In this document: positions 17,984 through 26,828 of the stretch, piece by piece
How positions within the stretch are numbered: position 1 is the stretch's first letter
How the letters are laid out: each line of letters opens with the position of its first letter
Assembly (NCBI GenBank): GCA_017577715.1
Contig: PKRC01000018.1
Coordinates: 1-42,869 of the forward strand
DNA length: 42,869 nucleotides
DNA from: Clostridia bacterium
Lineage (GTDB): Bacteria > Bacillota > Clostridia > Caldicoprobacterales > Caldicoprobacteraceae
Direction of reading: 5' to 3'
The notes under the pieces: model-generated
The model's input: only the letters and a program-made list of their open reading frames with translations
Told to the model about the DNA's origin: nothing
The model's database searches: none
Position numbers and translations under genes: made by a program

Positions 17984-18028
17984 AAAAAAGACCGCACCTC
18001 ATCATCCCATCGATGAGGACGATCTTTT
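17984..18028 (-). terminator. Terminator of the rpsF-ssb-rpsR operon
   Basis: Minus strand AAGATCGTCCTCATC and GATGAGGTGCGGTCTT form a stem with an internal mismatch and a short loop, then a run of T. It starts just after the rpsR stop. The remaining gap to lacZ (17816-17983) holds the lacZ leader, with no clear consensus promoter. Confidence 0.85.
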
Positions 18029-18036
18029 CTGCCCCT

Positions 18037-18282
18037 TTACTCAACGGTGAAAGGCAACAACGCTAAAATGCGCGCTCTCTTAATGGCCACAGTGAGCTGC
18101 CTTTGATGCTTTGCGCAGTTACCAGAAATCCTACGAGGAAGAATTTTCCCTCGCTCGGTCATATATTTTCTCAGCCTCTGAATATCCTTGTAATCTATCT
18201 TCTCAATTTTATCTAGGCAAAAGCTGCACACTCTCTTTTTATTACGCCTTCCCCTAGAAAGCTTTACTGCATTTTCAACCAT
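18037..18282 (-). CDS. rpsR: 30S ribosomal protein S18
   Basis: 81 residues. A Cys-containing N-terminal segment (RRNKKRVCSFCLDKIEKIDY) is followed by the S18 core DIQRLRKYMTERGKILPRR and NCAKHQRQLTVAIKRARILA. S18 pairs with S6 on the platform of the 30S subunit. It is last in the conserved rpsF-ssb-rpsR operon, 21 bases after ssb. The CSFC pair marks a zinc-binding (C+) type S18. Confidence 0.98.
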   Translation of the reverse strand: MVENAVKLSRGRRNKKRVCSFCLDKIEKIDYKDIQRLRKYMTERGKILPRRISGNCAKHQRQLTVAIKRARILALLPFTVE

Positions 18283-18303
18283 CCACCTTTACCTCCTTCC
18301 ACT

Positions 18304-18744
18304 CTAGAATGGAAGCTCATCTTCTTCACCCTCGATGTATTGGAAACCAGCAGGGATATCCTCGTATTCTGGCTCCGAATGGGGCAGGTCATCAAACGGC
18401 ACCGCACTCCTATCCATCCCCGATCCATCGCGATCTAAAAATACCACCTCGTCTGCTACCACTTCGGTCACATAGCGTCGCTGTCCGTCGCGTCCCTCGT
18501 AGCTACGGGTCTGAATCCTTCCCGAGACGGCCACCAGCCTGCCCTTACTGAGATACTTAGCGCACGTTTCAGCCAATCCCCGCCATACTACAATGGGAAT
18601 AAAGTCAGCTTCACGTTCTCCTTGCTGGTTGGTAAAATTTCTATTTACCGCCAAGAAAAAAGTAGTTACCGCAACTCCGCTAGGGAGGTACCGAATCTCG
18701 GGGTCTTTTGTTAAACGCCCAATCAATACAACCTTATTTAACAA
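18304..18744 (-). CDS. ssb: Single-stranded DNA-binding protein
   Basis: 146 residues: an N-terminal OB fold (MLNKVVLIGRLTKDPEIRYL through VSGRIQTRSYEGRDGQRRYV), a short linker, and the acidic tip EDELPF that recruits repair and replication partners. It lies between rpsF and rpsR, in the order usual for Firmicutes. The linker is short, giving a protein near the low end of the family's length range. Confidence 0.97.
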   Translation of the reverse strand: MLNKVVLIGRLTKDPEIRYLPSGVAVTTFFLAVNRNFTNQQGEREADFIPIVVWRGLAETCAKYLSKGRLVAVSGRIQTRSYEGRDGQRRYVTEVVADEVVFLDRDGSGMDRSAVPFDDLPHSEPEYEDIPAGFQYIEGEEDELPF

Positions 18745-18763
18745 TTTTTACACCCACTTTCTA

Positions 18764-19057
18764 TTATTCGTCCTCCCGGACAATCAGATAGCGGATAACC
18801 CCATCCGTGATCTTATACATGCGCTCTAGTTCCCGTGGGACGGAAGGCCCTGCAGTAAAGTTCATGAGCACATAATAACCTTCTCTGAAGTGCTCGATGG
18901 GATAAGCCAACTTCCTCTTGCCCCACTCCTCAACCTTTTCTACCTGTCCACCCTGTTCAGCAATGAGATTTGAAAACTTCTCGATATTCTGCTTAACTGC
19001 CTCTTCTTCCAGATCAGGGCGGAGCACATACATGGTCTCGTACTTCCTTATCCTCAT
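18764..19057 (-). CDS. rpsF: 30S ribosomal protein S6
   Basis: 97 residues with the family start MRIRKYETMYVLRPDLEEEA, the block VEEWGKRKLAYPIEHFREGYY, and a C-terminal IRYLIVREDE. S6 forms a heterodimer with S18 in the small subunit. It is first in the operon, preceded by AGGAGGTG and by a consensus promoter near 19149-19177. Confidence 0.98.
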   Translation of the reverse strand: MRIRKYETMYVLRPDLEEEAVKQNIEKFSNLIAEQGGQVEKVEEWGKRKLAYPIEHFREGYYVLMNFTAGPSVPRELERMYKITDGVIRYLIVREDE

Positions 19058-19080
19058 CCGGTTTCACCTCCTTTTGGACT

Positions 19081-19126
19081 TTGGCCCTGCTTCAAAGCAG
19101 AGCAAGGATACGGCAAAAATGCTGCT
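19081..19126 (-). promoter_or_regulatory. Possible rpsF leader (S6:S18-binding type) structure
   Basis: The 5' leader of rpsF contains a hairpin CTGCTTtgAAGCAG with a nearby GCCG segment, reminiscent of the S6:S18 autoregulatory leader known upstream of rpsF in many bacteria. I could not fold it fully, so this is tentative. Confidence 0.35.
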
Positions 19127-19148
19127 TTTCCACTTTTTCACCATTTGC

Positions 19149-19177
19149 ATTATATCATTGCACGTGGTTAAATGCAA
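19149..19177 (-). promoter_or_regulatory. Promoter of rpsF-ssb-rpsR
   Basis: Minus strand: TTGCAT (19177-19172), a 17-base spacer and TATAAT (19154-19149), about 90 bases before the rpsF start. Confidence 0.78.
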
Positions 19178-19213
19178 CAAAAAGTTTATTCCGCTTTAAT
19201 TGTAAAAATTTAA

Positions 19214-20137
19214 CTATGAATTGGGATCCAGAACATCCCTCAATGCATCGCCAAAAAGATTAAAGCCCAGTACTACCAGCATGATCATAAGCCCTGGAAA
19301 AAAGGAAATCCACGGCGCCTGGTCAAGTAGCCCCTTACCGCTATCCAAAATAACTCCCCAGCTGGGCTCAGGCGGTTGAGCCCCCAATCCCAAAAAGCTC
19401 AAAGAAGCCTCTATTACTATGGCCTTGGGCAGCTCTAAAGTAGCCATGACGATCACAGGCCCCAGCGCATTGGGGAGCACATGTCCGAATATTATTCTGG
19501 CATCGCTCATTCCAAGAATACGGGCAGCTTGAACAAACTCCCGCTCCCTTAAAGAGAGAAACTGGCCCCTTACCACCCTGCAGTATCCTGCCCAGCTGGC
19601 AAGAGCGATGGCTATTATGACGTTTTCAACCCCCGTTCCTAAAGTGGCAATGAAGGCTATGGCCAAAAGGGTGGTAGGAAAGGCCCAGGCTACATCGGTT
19701 ATAGAGGTGATAATATAATCCACAACTCCGCCGTAATATCCGGCCAGGGCACCCAGTACCGTACCTATCACCAGCGAGATTCCCACAGCTACAAATGCCA
19801 CCCTCAGGGATATCCGCGCTCCGTAAACTATCCTGCTGAATATATCCCTGCCAAATTCGTCGGTACCAAACAGATGTTCAGCAGAAGGAGGCTGCAGCAC
19901 AGCCGAAATATCGGGCTTATCGTACTCATAAGGTGCCAGCCATGGTGCGAAGGCCGCCGTACACACAAACAACACTATGATCACCGCGCCAAATACAGCC
20001 CCTTTATGCTTGAAAAGCTTTGCAAAGAAATCGATAAGGTGCCTGCGTTCCTTTCCCTCCTTTGCTTCTAGAGCCTGCTGCTCAATCCATTCTTTTTGGA
20101 TATACACTCCTCCATTCCTACTCTGCGGCGCAATCAT
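19214..20137 (-). CDS. dppC: Peptide-type ABC transporter permease, DppC/OppC family
   Basis: 307 residues. An N-terminal cytoplasmic tail and the OppC N-terminal membrane segment (about 37-65) precede the GTDEFGRDIFSRIVYGARIS motif typical of DppC proteins, then five further membrane segments. The coupling loop that contacts the ATPases reads FVQAARILGMSDARIIFGH with LPNALGPVIV (about 200-230). It is the last gene of the five-gene operon, 27 bases after dppB. Substrate could be oligopeptides, dipeptides or another solute of the family; sequence alone does not decide. Confidence 0.93.
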   Translation of the reverse strand: MIAPQSRNGGVYIQKEWIEQQALEAKEGKERRHLIDFFAKLFKHKGAVFGAVIIVLFVCTAAFAPWLAPYEYDKPDISAVLQPPSAEHLFGTDEFGRDIFSRIVYGARISLRVAFVAVGISLVIGTVLGALAGYYGGVVDYIITSITDVAWAFPTTLLAIAFIATLGTGVENVIIAIALASWAGYCRVVRGQFLSLREREFVQAARILGMSDARIIFGHVLPNALGPVIVMATLELPKAIVIEASLSFLGLGAQPPEPSWGVILDSGKGLLDQAPWISFFPGLMIMLVVLGFNLFGDALRDVLDPNS

Positions 20138-20164
20138 CCCTTATATCACCTTCTTTCAGCAAGA

Positions 20165-21085
20165 TTAGCTGTATCTTATCCTGGGGTCCACAATGGCATA
20201 CAATACGTCAGCCAAAAGGTTGGCCAGGATTATTGAGGAAGTCAGCACTATCATAGAACCCTGGACAACGGGATAATCCCGTGCCAGTATAGAATCCACC
20301 ATCAATCGCCCTATCCCCGGGATGCTGAATATTATCTCAAGAGCCACCGACCCGCCAATGATCCATCCTAGCCTAAGGCCCATAAGCGTGATAACAGGTA
20401 TCAGAGCATTTTTGAGCGCATGCCTGTAAATCACCACTTTTTCAAAAAGCCCCTTGCTCCTGGCAGTTCTTATGTAATCCTGATTTAAAACCTCCAGCAT
20501 GCTTGACCTCACCATCCTAGCCGTTACGGCTGCATTGGTCAGCCCAATGGCAAAGCCGGGAAGGATAAGGTGCCGGATGGTTCCGTATCCCGAAATGGGG
20601 AACCACCTCAATTTATAGGCGAAAAAGTACATAAGCAGCATGCCAAACCAGAATGTGGGGATGGCTGCTCCCAATAGAGTACCTGACATACACATATAAT
20701 CCACCAGGGTATTTTTCTTTACTGCTGCTATCACCCCTACCGGGATGGCAATCAAAAATGTTATTAAGAATCCCAGCAGGCCGATTTCCAGCGTGACAGG
20801 CAGCCTTTCCTTTATCATCTCAATTACCGGCCGCTCCTGAAGGATGGAAACGCCTAAATCTCCTTCTATTACACTCTTCATAAACCTTAAATACTGTATA
20901 ATGAAGGGCTGATCCAGCCCGTACTTCCGCCTTATGCTCTCATAAACCTCGGGCGTTACGTTGGGCCCTGCAATCCGGGATACCGGATCCCCCGGAGCAA
21001 AATAAAATATTGAAAAAACAATGAGGGTCATGACTATGATCACCGGTACCATTAAAACTATCCTTCTTACGATGTACTTGAGCAT
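20165..21085 (-). CDS. dppB: Peptide-type ABC transporter permease, DppB/OppB family
   Basis: 306 residues with about six membrane segments. The N-terminus MLKYIVRRIVLMVPVIIVMT, the periplasmic motif FYFAPGDPVSRIAGP and the coupling loop YIRTARSKGLFEKVVIYRHA are characteristic of DppB. It follows the binding-protein gene by 18 bases and precedes dppC by 27, as expected for a heterodimeric permease. Confidence 0.94.
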   Translation of the reverse strand: MLKYIVRRIVLMVPVIIVMTLIVFSIFYFAPGDPVSRIAGPNVTPEVYESIRRKYGLDQPFIIQYLRFMKSVIEGDLGVSILQERPVIEMIKERLPVTLEIGLLGFLITFLIAIPVGVIAAVKKNTLVDYMCMSGTLLGAAIPTFWFGMLLMYFFAYKLRWFPISGYGTIRHLILPGFAIGLTNAAVTARMVRSSMLEVLNQDYIRTARSKGLFEKVVIYRHALKNALIPVITLMGLRLGWIIGGSVALEIIFSIPGIGRLMVDSILARDYPVVQGSMIVLTSSIILANLLADVLYAIVDPRIRYS

Positions 21086-21103
21086 AATCTACACCCCATC
21101 CCC

Positions 21104-22669
21104 CTACTCCACCTCTATGTCAAACCCGTCGTTGTACTGCAACATCCAAGGATGATACTTGAAATTTTTCACTTCCTTGCGTACCGCGATTATATTCATG
21201 GGCACGTAGATGGGCGCCCATACAGCTTGTTCGATCAAATAACGCTGTACCTCCTTGTACGCCTCGGCCCTTTCAGCCCAGGTGGGCCTTCTGGCTGCAA
21301 ACATGATGAGCTCATCGGTCTTGGGGTCCCTCCATCTTGAATGGTTTGGATACGGGAAGCGCTCCGAAAGCAAGAACCAGTCAAGTATATCCGCATTGGG
21401 CCAGCTGTACTCCCTTATGAACAGTTCCTGCTTGCCTTCCTTTAGCATATCAGCGTAGCTGGCAGAGTCGTACAACTGAATGCGGGTCTCTATGCCCACT
21501 TCCTCGAGTTGCTGCTGAATAATCTCGGCCAGCTTGCTACTCTTAGATGAGTTATCAGCCGAAAGGGTCGCCTTAAAACCATTGGGATAACCCGCCTCAG
21601 CCAATAGCTGCCTTGCTTTTTCGGGATTGTATTCATAAGCCAACTGGCTGCTTTCTTCCAGATATTCATCTTTGAGAGCAGGAGGTAGGTACCCATACGC
21701 CACCTCTCCTATCCCCTTGAAGACAAACTGTATAATTTCCTCCTTATTCAAAGCATGGTTTATGGCCCTGCGGACCCTTACATCGTTAAAGGGTTCCTTG
21801 TCGGTAGCATAGGCAAGGTATCCCAGCTTGGTAGCGGGGTTCTTATAAACCGTGATATCGGGATTCTTTTCCAGCTTTTCCACATAGGTTTCGGGAACAT
21901 TCCTGAGTATGTGAATGCCACCCGTCTCAAGCTCCATGATCCTGGCACTTTCATCGGGCATGATTTTCAAGATTATCTTGTCAATAAGGGCTGGACCCCT
22001 ATTGGACATCCATTCGGGGCCCCAGTTGTAATCCTCGTTTTTGACCAGCACCGTCCTGTCTCCCGGAATCCACTCCTCAAGCTTGTAAGGCCCTGTACCT
22101 ATTACGATCTTTTTCCCATAATCCTCCCCGTACTTCTCATAGGCATTGGCTGGATGTATGCCAGCGGCGGTATTGGATAGGTTGAACAAGAGGTTAGGAT
22201 ATGGATAGTTCAGGATTATCTTTACCGTATAGTTATCAACAATCTGGACTTCCTTTATGGCATCAAGGTCTGCCCTAAAAGGAGAACCCGTGGCTGGATC
22301 CTTTATGGTATCAATGGTCCATTTAACGTCCTTGGCCGTAAAGTCGGAACCATCATGGAATTTTACGCCCTTTCTCAGATAAAAGGTCCATACCAACCCA
22401 TCTTCCGATACCTCCCACCGTTCGGCCAATCCGGGCTGATAGCCAAATTCATAGTCCCTGCTGACAAGTCTATCGTGTATGTAAATCAGGGCATCGGAAT
22501 ACCACGATGTCTTTATGGTATCCATAATTTCAGCATCCCTATCATATCCAATGACCAAGACCTTCTCAGAAGCTTTAGTACTGGCCTTTTTGGAACACCC
22601 TCCCACAGCGCCTAGTAAAAACGTTACCAACAAAAGCAACACCACAATTCCCCTTAATGCTTTTTTCAC
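21104..22669 (-). CDS. Lipoprotein solute-binding protein, family 5 (peptide/nickel type)
   Basis: 521 residues from GTG 22669, which has AGGAGG eight bases upstream; the longer frame from 22717 would bury the signal peptide. The N-terminus is a lipoprotein signal (KKALRGIVVLLLLVTFLLGA then VGGC), so the protein is likely lipid-anchored outside the membrane. The mature part has the SBP_bac_5 pattern: GLAERWEVSEDGLVWTFYLR, KFHDGSDFTAKDVKWTID, then VIGTGPYKLEEW. It captures substrate for the DppBC permease. It lies between the two ATPase genes and the permease genes. Confidence 0.94.
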   Translation of the reverse strand: MKKALRGIVVLLLLVTFLLGAVGGCSKKASTKASEKVLVIGYDRDAEIMDTIKTSWYSDALIYIHDRLVSRDYEFGYQPGLAERWEVSEDGLVWTFYLRKGVKFHDGSDFTAKDVKWTIDTIKDPATGSPFRADLDAIKEVQIVDNYTVKIILNYPYPNLLFNLSNTAAGIHPANAYEKYGEDYGKKIVIGTGPYKLEEWIPGDRTVLVKNEDYNWGPEWMSNRGPALIDKIILKIMPDESARIMELETGGIHILRNVPETYVEKLEKNPDITVYKNPATKLGYLAYATDKEPFNDVRVRRAINHALNKEEIIQFVFKGIGEVAYGYLPPALKDEYLEESSQLAYEYNPEKARQLLAEAGYPNGFKATLSADNSSKSSKLAEIIQQQLEEVGIETRIQLYDSASYADMLKEGKQELFIREYSWPNADILDWFLLSERFPYPNHSRWRDPKTDELIMFAARRPTWAERAEAYKEVQRYLIEQAVWAPIYVPMNIIAVRKEVKNFKYHPWMLQYNDGFDIEVE

Positions 22670-22748
22670 TCTAGATCCCTCCTTATTGATTTTTACCTTT
22701 GGAATTAAACTGGCCATAACCTTAACAAGGCTCTACACAAAGCGCCCT

Positions 22749-23714
22749 TCAATATAGGTGACAGGCCACAAAATGCTGGTCGCCTACCATCTTTATTGGC
22801 GGCTCAATCTCGCTACACTGTTTTGTAGCATATCTGCACCTGGTGCTGAATCTGCACCCCGGAGGTGGGTTGACCGGGCTGGGTATCTCGCCCTCCAGCA
22901 CCAGCCTTTTCCCTTTTCGTCCGGGCTTCAAAACGGGTATGACCGAAAGCAAGGCTTTTGAGTAGGGATGCAATGGTTCCCTGAACAAATCCTCGGCAGG
23001 CGCCATTTCCACAATCTTGCCCAGATACATTACCGCCACGCGGTCGCTGATATGCCTAACCACCCGCAGGTCATGAGATATGAATAGATATGATAAGTTT
23101 AAACGCGCCTTCAAATCCATGAGGAGGTTTATGACCTGGGCCTGAATGGACACATCAAGGGCGGATACCGGCTCATCGCATATCAGCAGTTTAGGATTGA
23201 CGGCCAGAGCCCGTGCGATTACTATCCTTTGCCGCTGTCCGCCGCTGAACTCATGGGGATACTTGTCCATATCTTCCTTCCTAAGCCCTACCATATCAAA
23301 CAGCTCTTCAACCCTCTCCCTCCGCTTAATACTATCTCTCATACCGTGGACGAGGAGTACCTCAGCTACAGCATTACCTACCGCCTTTCTGGGATTCAAA
23401 GATGCAAAGGGGTCTTGAAATATGAGCTGCATATGCTTGTATACCTGTCTGAGTTGCTTTTTGTTAAAATGCGTTATATTTTGGCCTTCAAAAAATATCT
23501 CCCCTTCTGTAGGCTCCAGCAGTCGCATGATAGTGCGCCCTGTGGTGGATTTACCGCATCCACTTTCTCCAACCAAGCCCAGTGTCTCCCCATACCCTAT
23601 GTGAAAATCAACCCCATCCACCGCTCTCACATATTCTACTGGCTTACCTAATAAGCCCTTTTTGAATGGAAAATATTTTTTCAAGCCCTTTACTTCTAAA
23701 ATATTTGCAGTCAC
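22749..23714 (-). CDS. dppF: ABC transporter ATPase, DppF/OppF family
   Basis: About 321 residues. GTG 23714 is the likely start because GGAGG lies seven bases before it; ATG 23720 has that site almost touching it. It has Walker A GLVGESGCGKST, the FQDPFASLNPRK Q-loop block, the signature FSGGQRQRIVIARAL and Walker B LLICDEPVSALD. The C-terminal Cys-rich tail (PPGCRFSTRCRYATKQC) is the oligopeptide-ATPase extension seen in this family and can bind an iron-sulfur cluster in some members. It pairs with DppD. Confidence 0.95.
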   Translation of the reverse strand: MTANILEVKGLKKYFPFKKGLLGKPVEYVRAVDGVDFHIGYGETLGLVGESGCGKSTTGRTIMRLLEPTEGEIFFEGQNITHFNKKQLRQVYKHMQLIFQDPFASLNPRKAVGNAVAEVLLVHGMRDSIKRRERVEELFDMVGLRKEDMDKYPHEFSGGQRQRIVIARALAVNPKLLICDEPVSALDVSIQAQVINLLMDLKARLNLSYLFISHDLRVVRHISDRVAVMYLGKIVEMAPAEDLFREPLHPYSKALLSVIPVLKPGRKGKRLVLEGEIPSPVNPPPGCRFSTRCRYATKQCSEIEPPIKMVGDQHFVACHLY

Positions 23715-23802
23715 AGCCATACCTCCATACTCCCTTTAACTTATCTTCGTCTGCCAACAGGCTTTTTTCGGTAGCCACACATCGATGCATACCAGTAAAA
23801 CC

Positions 23803-24771
23803 TCAACCATAATTCCAGCAGCGGACAAGGGCAGAGCCCACCTGTGTCAAAGGCGGTTCATGAAACATGCACTCAGCTTTTACATAATCACATCTGGTCT
23901 TAAACCTGCAGCCCTCCTTTATCTCGTCTGGCAGTGGGACCACTCCTTTTATCTCCTTAAGCCTCTGGCCCCGTGGCAAATCCATATCAGGAATAGCCTC
24001 TAGCAAGCCCCGCGTATATGGATGTTTTGGATTGTTGAATATAGAGTATACGTCGGCATATTCAACAATTCTGCCTGCATACATTACAGCCACCTTATCG
24101 GCTGTTTCAGCCACAACCCCCAGATCATGGGTTATCATGATGACCGACGACCCAAACCTCTCTTTTAGCTCATTTATAAGCTCCAGTATCTGGGCTTCAA
24201 TGGTTACATCCAGGGCTGTTGTAGGCTCGTCTGCAATGAGCAGCTCGGGATTACACGCCAGCGCCATGGCAATCATTACCCTCTGCCTCATGCCGCCGCT
24301 CAGCTGGTGAGGATATTGCTTTATCCTCTTTTCGGGTAGCGGAATTTTAACCATTCTAAGCATTTCTATAGCTCTTTCCAAAGCCTCTTTTTTGGAGACA
24401 TTTTGGTGTTGAATGATAACTTCGGAAAGCTGATAGCCTATCGTCAGCACGGGGTTCAAAGAAGTCATAGGCTCCTGGAATATCATGGATATGTCGTTGC
24501 CTCGGATCTTTCTCATCTCTTCGTTTGTTTTGTCCAAAATGTTTTCTCCTTTAAACCAAATTTCGCCTCTCTCTATTTTAGCAGGGGGACTTGGTAGCAG
24601 CCTCATAATGGAAAGGGCAGTTACGCTCTTACCACACCCCGATTCTCCAACCAATCCCAGCGTCTCTCCTCTGGAAACCGAGAAACTCACTCCATCCACT
24701 GCAGGAACTATTCGTGTATCCATATAAAAGTAAACGGCCAAATCGTTTATCGTAAGAATTTGTTCAGTCAA
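23803..24771 (-). CDS. dppD: ABC transporter ATPase, DppD/OppD family
   Basis: About 322 residues. The Shine-Dalgarno AAGGAGG directly abuts ATG 24777, so TTG 24771, six bases further on, is the better-spaced start; ATG 24777 is the alternative. It has Walker A GLVGESGCGKS, Q-loop FQEPMTSLNPV, signature LSGGMRQRVMIAMAL, Walker B LLIADEPTTALD and the C-terminal oligopeptide extension CRFKTRCDYVKAEC. It is the first gene of the transporter operon and follows the c-di-AMP riboswitch leader (about 250 bases further upstream). Confidence 0.94.
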   Translation of the reverse strand: MTEQILTINDLAVYFYMDTRIVPAVDGVSFSVSRGETLGLVGESGCGKSVTALSIMRLLPSPPAKIERGEIWFKGENILDKTNEEMRKIRGNDISMIFQEPMTSLNPVLTIGYQLSEVIIQHQNVSKKEALERAIEMLRMVKIPLPEKRIKQYPHQLSGGMRQRVMIAMALACNPELLIADEPTTALDVTIEAQILELINELKERFGSSVIMITHDLGVVAETADKVAVMYAGRIVEYADVYSIFNNPKHPYTRGLLEAIPDMDLPRGQRLKEIKGVVPLPDEIKEGCRFKTRCDYVKAECMFHEPPLTQVGSALVRCWNYG

Positions 24772-25017
24772 CGACATCCTCCTTCCCAATAATTTCCATG
24801 ACAAAATTGATTTAAATGGTTAAAGGCTACACTTTGAGTCAAAAATACATCAATTGATAAAAAATACATAAGTAAATAATTTATGTGTGAAATAATGAGT
24901 TAAAGTACCGAGATACGCACTTCAGTTTGGGGCGCTAATAAGATAGGCTTTTAACTCGCCAAAATACCCTTTCCTGCTTAAAAAATGGATTGCGACAAGA
25001 TATTTGGCGTAGAAAAA

Positions 25018-25043
25018 TCAAAAAGCTATGGGAGACCCATAGC
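25018..25043 (-). terminator. Riboswitch expression-platform terminator
   Basis: Minus strand GCTATGGG-TCT-CCCATAGC (25043-25025) followed by TTTTTGATTTTTC. It lies 30 bases downstream of the c-di-AMP aptamer. Ligand binding would be expected to favour it and reduce transport gene expression. The region 24830-25017 before dppD has no gene. Confidence 0.88.
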
Positions 25044-25073
25044 CTTTAAGCACGCAAATACCACTCAGGCTCT

Positions 25074-25236
25074 CAATCTCCCTTACACGCTTACGAGGTT
25101 AGCTGACGGATTCGGGCCTAAGGTATAGCCCTACACCTTGGCACACAAGGCTTTTACAAAGCCTCCTCCAAGGTGATTCACCCCGAATAATTGGGTCCCC
25201 CGCTTCTTTTTGCAAAGAATTCAGCGCTCCAGATTG
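25074..25236 (-). promoter_or_regulatory. Cyclic di-AMP riboswitch (ydaO/yuaA class)
   Basis: On the minus strand the leader carries the class hallmarks in order: GCGCTGAATTC, AGCGGGGGACCCAA, TCGGGGTGAATC, then AGGGCTATACC, CCGAATCCGTCAGCTAACC and CGTAAGCG. P1 can form between CAATCT (25236-25231) and AGATTG (25079-25074). Known function: binding c-di-AMP switches off downstream genes, often for potassium, osmolyte or wall functions. Here the next genes are the dppD operon, with a terminator between. I judged the class by motif memory, not by a covariance search. Confidence 0.92.
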
Positions 25237-25322
25237 AAAGCTTTTACGCTATCGAGCTATTAAATTTAAGATGGTTAAATTCATCAATATGAATCGCCTT
25301 TTGGTTAATACACCTTACGGTC

Positions 25323-25351
25323 AGTATACTATAAATTGCCGTTTATTTCAA
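25323..25351 (-). promoter_or_regulatory. Promoter of the riboswitch-dpp operon
   Basis: Minus strand: TTGAAA (25351-25346), a 17-base spacer and TATACT (25328-25323). It lies between the chromate transporter stop and the aptamer, about 85 bases upstream of P1. Confidence 0.72.
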
Positions 25352-25369
25352 GAAGAAAATTCAATCTTT

Positions 25370-25957
25370 CTATATCGAATACAGTATAATCCCCAACAGA
25401 CCCGACACGATGATGAGAAGTATCGGATGAACCTTATACTTCAAGCTGGCTGTTAAAGCAACAGCAAATATCATTATGGCCCGCCAGTTTATTGCATTTA
25501 AAATATTGCCTATTCCGGAAAACAGGTGTCCCTGCCCGTTCGATACCGCAAAAAAGGTGGTACGGGCAATCAAAAAAGCAGCCGATGCTATAAGCCCTAT
25601 GACCGCAGGGCGCAAACCATACAGGGCATACCGCACAAGGGCCTGATCCTTAAAGCGCTCCGAGTACTTGGCCACCTGCGTAACTATTAAAAACGAGGGC
25701 AGCACTACCCCAGCGGTAGCAAAAGTGGCGCCCAATATGCCTGAGGTCCTGGTCCCAACGAAGGTGGCTGCATTTATAGCAAAAGGCCCAGGCGTCATCT
25801 CCGACACGGCTATTATGTCTATGGTCTCCTTAAAGGTAAGCCAGCCATGCCTCACTATTTCTCGCTGGATGAGAGGAAGCATGGCATATCCTCCGCCAAT
25901 GGTAAATAGCCCTATCTTAAAGAAGATGATTAACAGCTCCAGGTACAGCTTGTACAT
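25370..25957 (-). CDS. Chromate transporter, half-size ChrA subunit
   Basis: 195 residues with about five membrane segments. The family motif near the N-terminus reads FKIGLFTIGGGYAMLPLIQ (about residues 10-28), followed by PGPFAINAATFVGTR. In short-chain ChrA proteins two half-size subunits, encoded side by side, together make the transporter. It starts 3 bases after the companion gene ends, so they are coupled. Chromate is the named substrate of the family; the true substrate is often unknown and could be another oxyanion. Confidence 0.9.
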   Translation of the reverse strand: MYKLYLELLIIFFKIGLFTIGGGYAMLPLIQREIVRHGWLTFKETIDIIAVSEMTPGPFAINAATFVGTRTSGILGATFATAGVVLPSFLIVTQVAKYSERFKDQALVRYALYGLRPAVIGLIASAAFLIARTTFFAVSNGQGHLFSGIGNILNAINWRAIMIFAVALTASLKYKVHPILLIIVSGLLGIILYSI

Positions 25958-25960
25958 GCT

Positions 25961-26524
25961 CTAAACTCCTTTTCTCCTGTTTATATAGCTTATGGCTATA
26001 CCGAATACAGCCGATGCCAATAGTACGTATACAGCACTTATATCGGTTAGGCTCATGATAATAAACACAACGGCCGCAATAGCCCATCCATAATTATCCT
26101 TTATGCTGGGCTTGATGAGCTGAACCAGCGCCGTTATTATAAGCGCTACCACACCGGCGTTGATCCCCTCAAAGGCCCTTGCAACTACCGGCACTTTTTT
26201 AAAGCTCGAAAAGAAAAGCGCTATGACCGAGATAACTATAAACGATGGGAGCACAACGCCTACCGCAGAAGCTACAGCCCCCCACATGCCGGCCACCCTG
26301 TACCCGACAAATATCGCCGAATTAACCGCAATCACCCCTGGCACGGATTGCACCATGGCAAATATATCGACGATGTCCTCCTCCTCAATCCAATGGTTGC
26401 TGTCCACTATTTCCCTTTTGATGAAGGGAATCATTGCCAGCCCTCCGCCAAAGGTGAAGGCTCCTATGCGAAAAAAGACTAAGAATAGCTTCCGTATTTT
26501 CCTCCATTTATCATTGTCTTTCAT
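25961..26524 (-). CDS. Chromate transporter, half-size ChrA subunit (companion)
   Basis: 187 residues, paralogous to the gene after it. The motif FFRIGAFTFGGGLAMIPFI (about 14-32) and SVPGVIAVNSAIFVGYRVAG are present, with about five membrane segments. The two half-subunits probably insert in opposite orientation, as in other short-chain ChrA pairs. There is no chromate regulator (ChrB/ChrR) nearby. Confidence 0.9.
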   Translation of the reverse strand: MKDNDKWRKIRKLFLVFFRIGAFTFGGGLAMIPFIKREIVDSNHWIEEEDIVDIFAMVQSVPGVIAVNSAIFVGYRVAGMWGAVASAVGVVLPSFIVISVIALFFSSFKKVPVVARAFEGINAGVVALIITALVQLIKPSIKDNYGWAIAAVVFIIMSLTDISAVYVLLASAVFGIAISYINRRKGV

Positions 26525-26761
26525 ACTGGCATAACCCCTTTTATTTGGCTATTTGTTTATTATAACAATGAGCATTACCTTTTTCAAGCAGAGGACAATT
26601 TTCGTGTCCATGTTCGAAAGCAACACGGAAAATCCCCGCCATATATTTAGTATTTGGAGATGCAAACTTACTCGCAATAGCAGGTCATAACTTGCGCCTG
26701 AAATATTATGCAATCATCCACCGCTCCAGGACAAAAAGATCCGTAAAAGTGGAGCATCAAG

Positions 26762-26790
26762 TTGTAACGTGATACGTTGTGATGTAAAAT
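26762..26790 (+). promoter_or_regulatory. Promoter with an embedded inverted repeat upstream of araM
   Basis: TTGTAA (26762-26767), a 17-base spacer and TAAAAT (26785-26790). AACGT-GAT-ACGTT (26766-26778) is an inverted repeat within the spacer and would suit a repressor site. The remaining part of the 26525-26761 gap is shared with the divergent chromate genes and shows no other gene. Confidence 0.6.
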
Positions 26791-26828
26791 GAATTTAAAT
26801 ATAAAGCACATGAAAGGAAGAATGGGAA

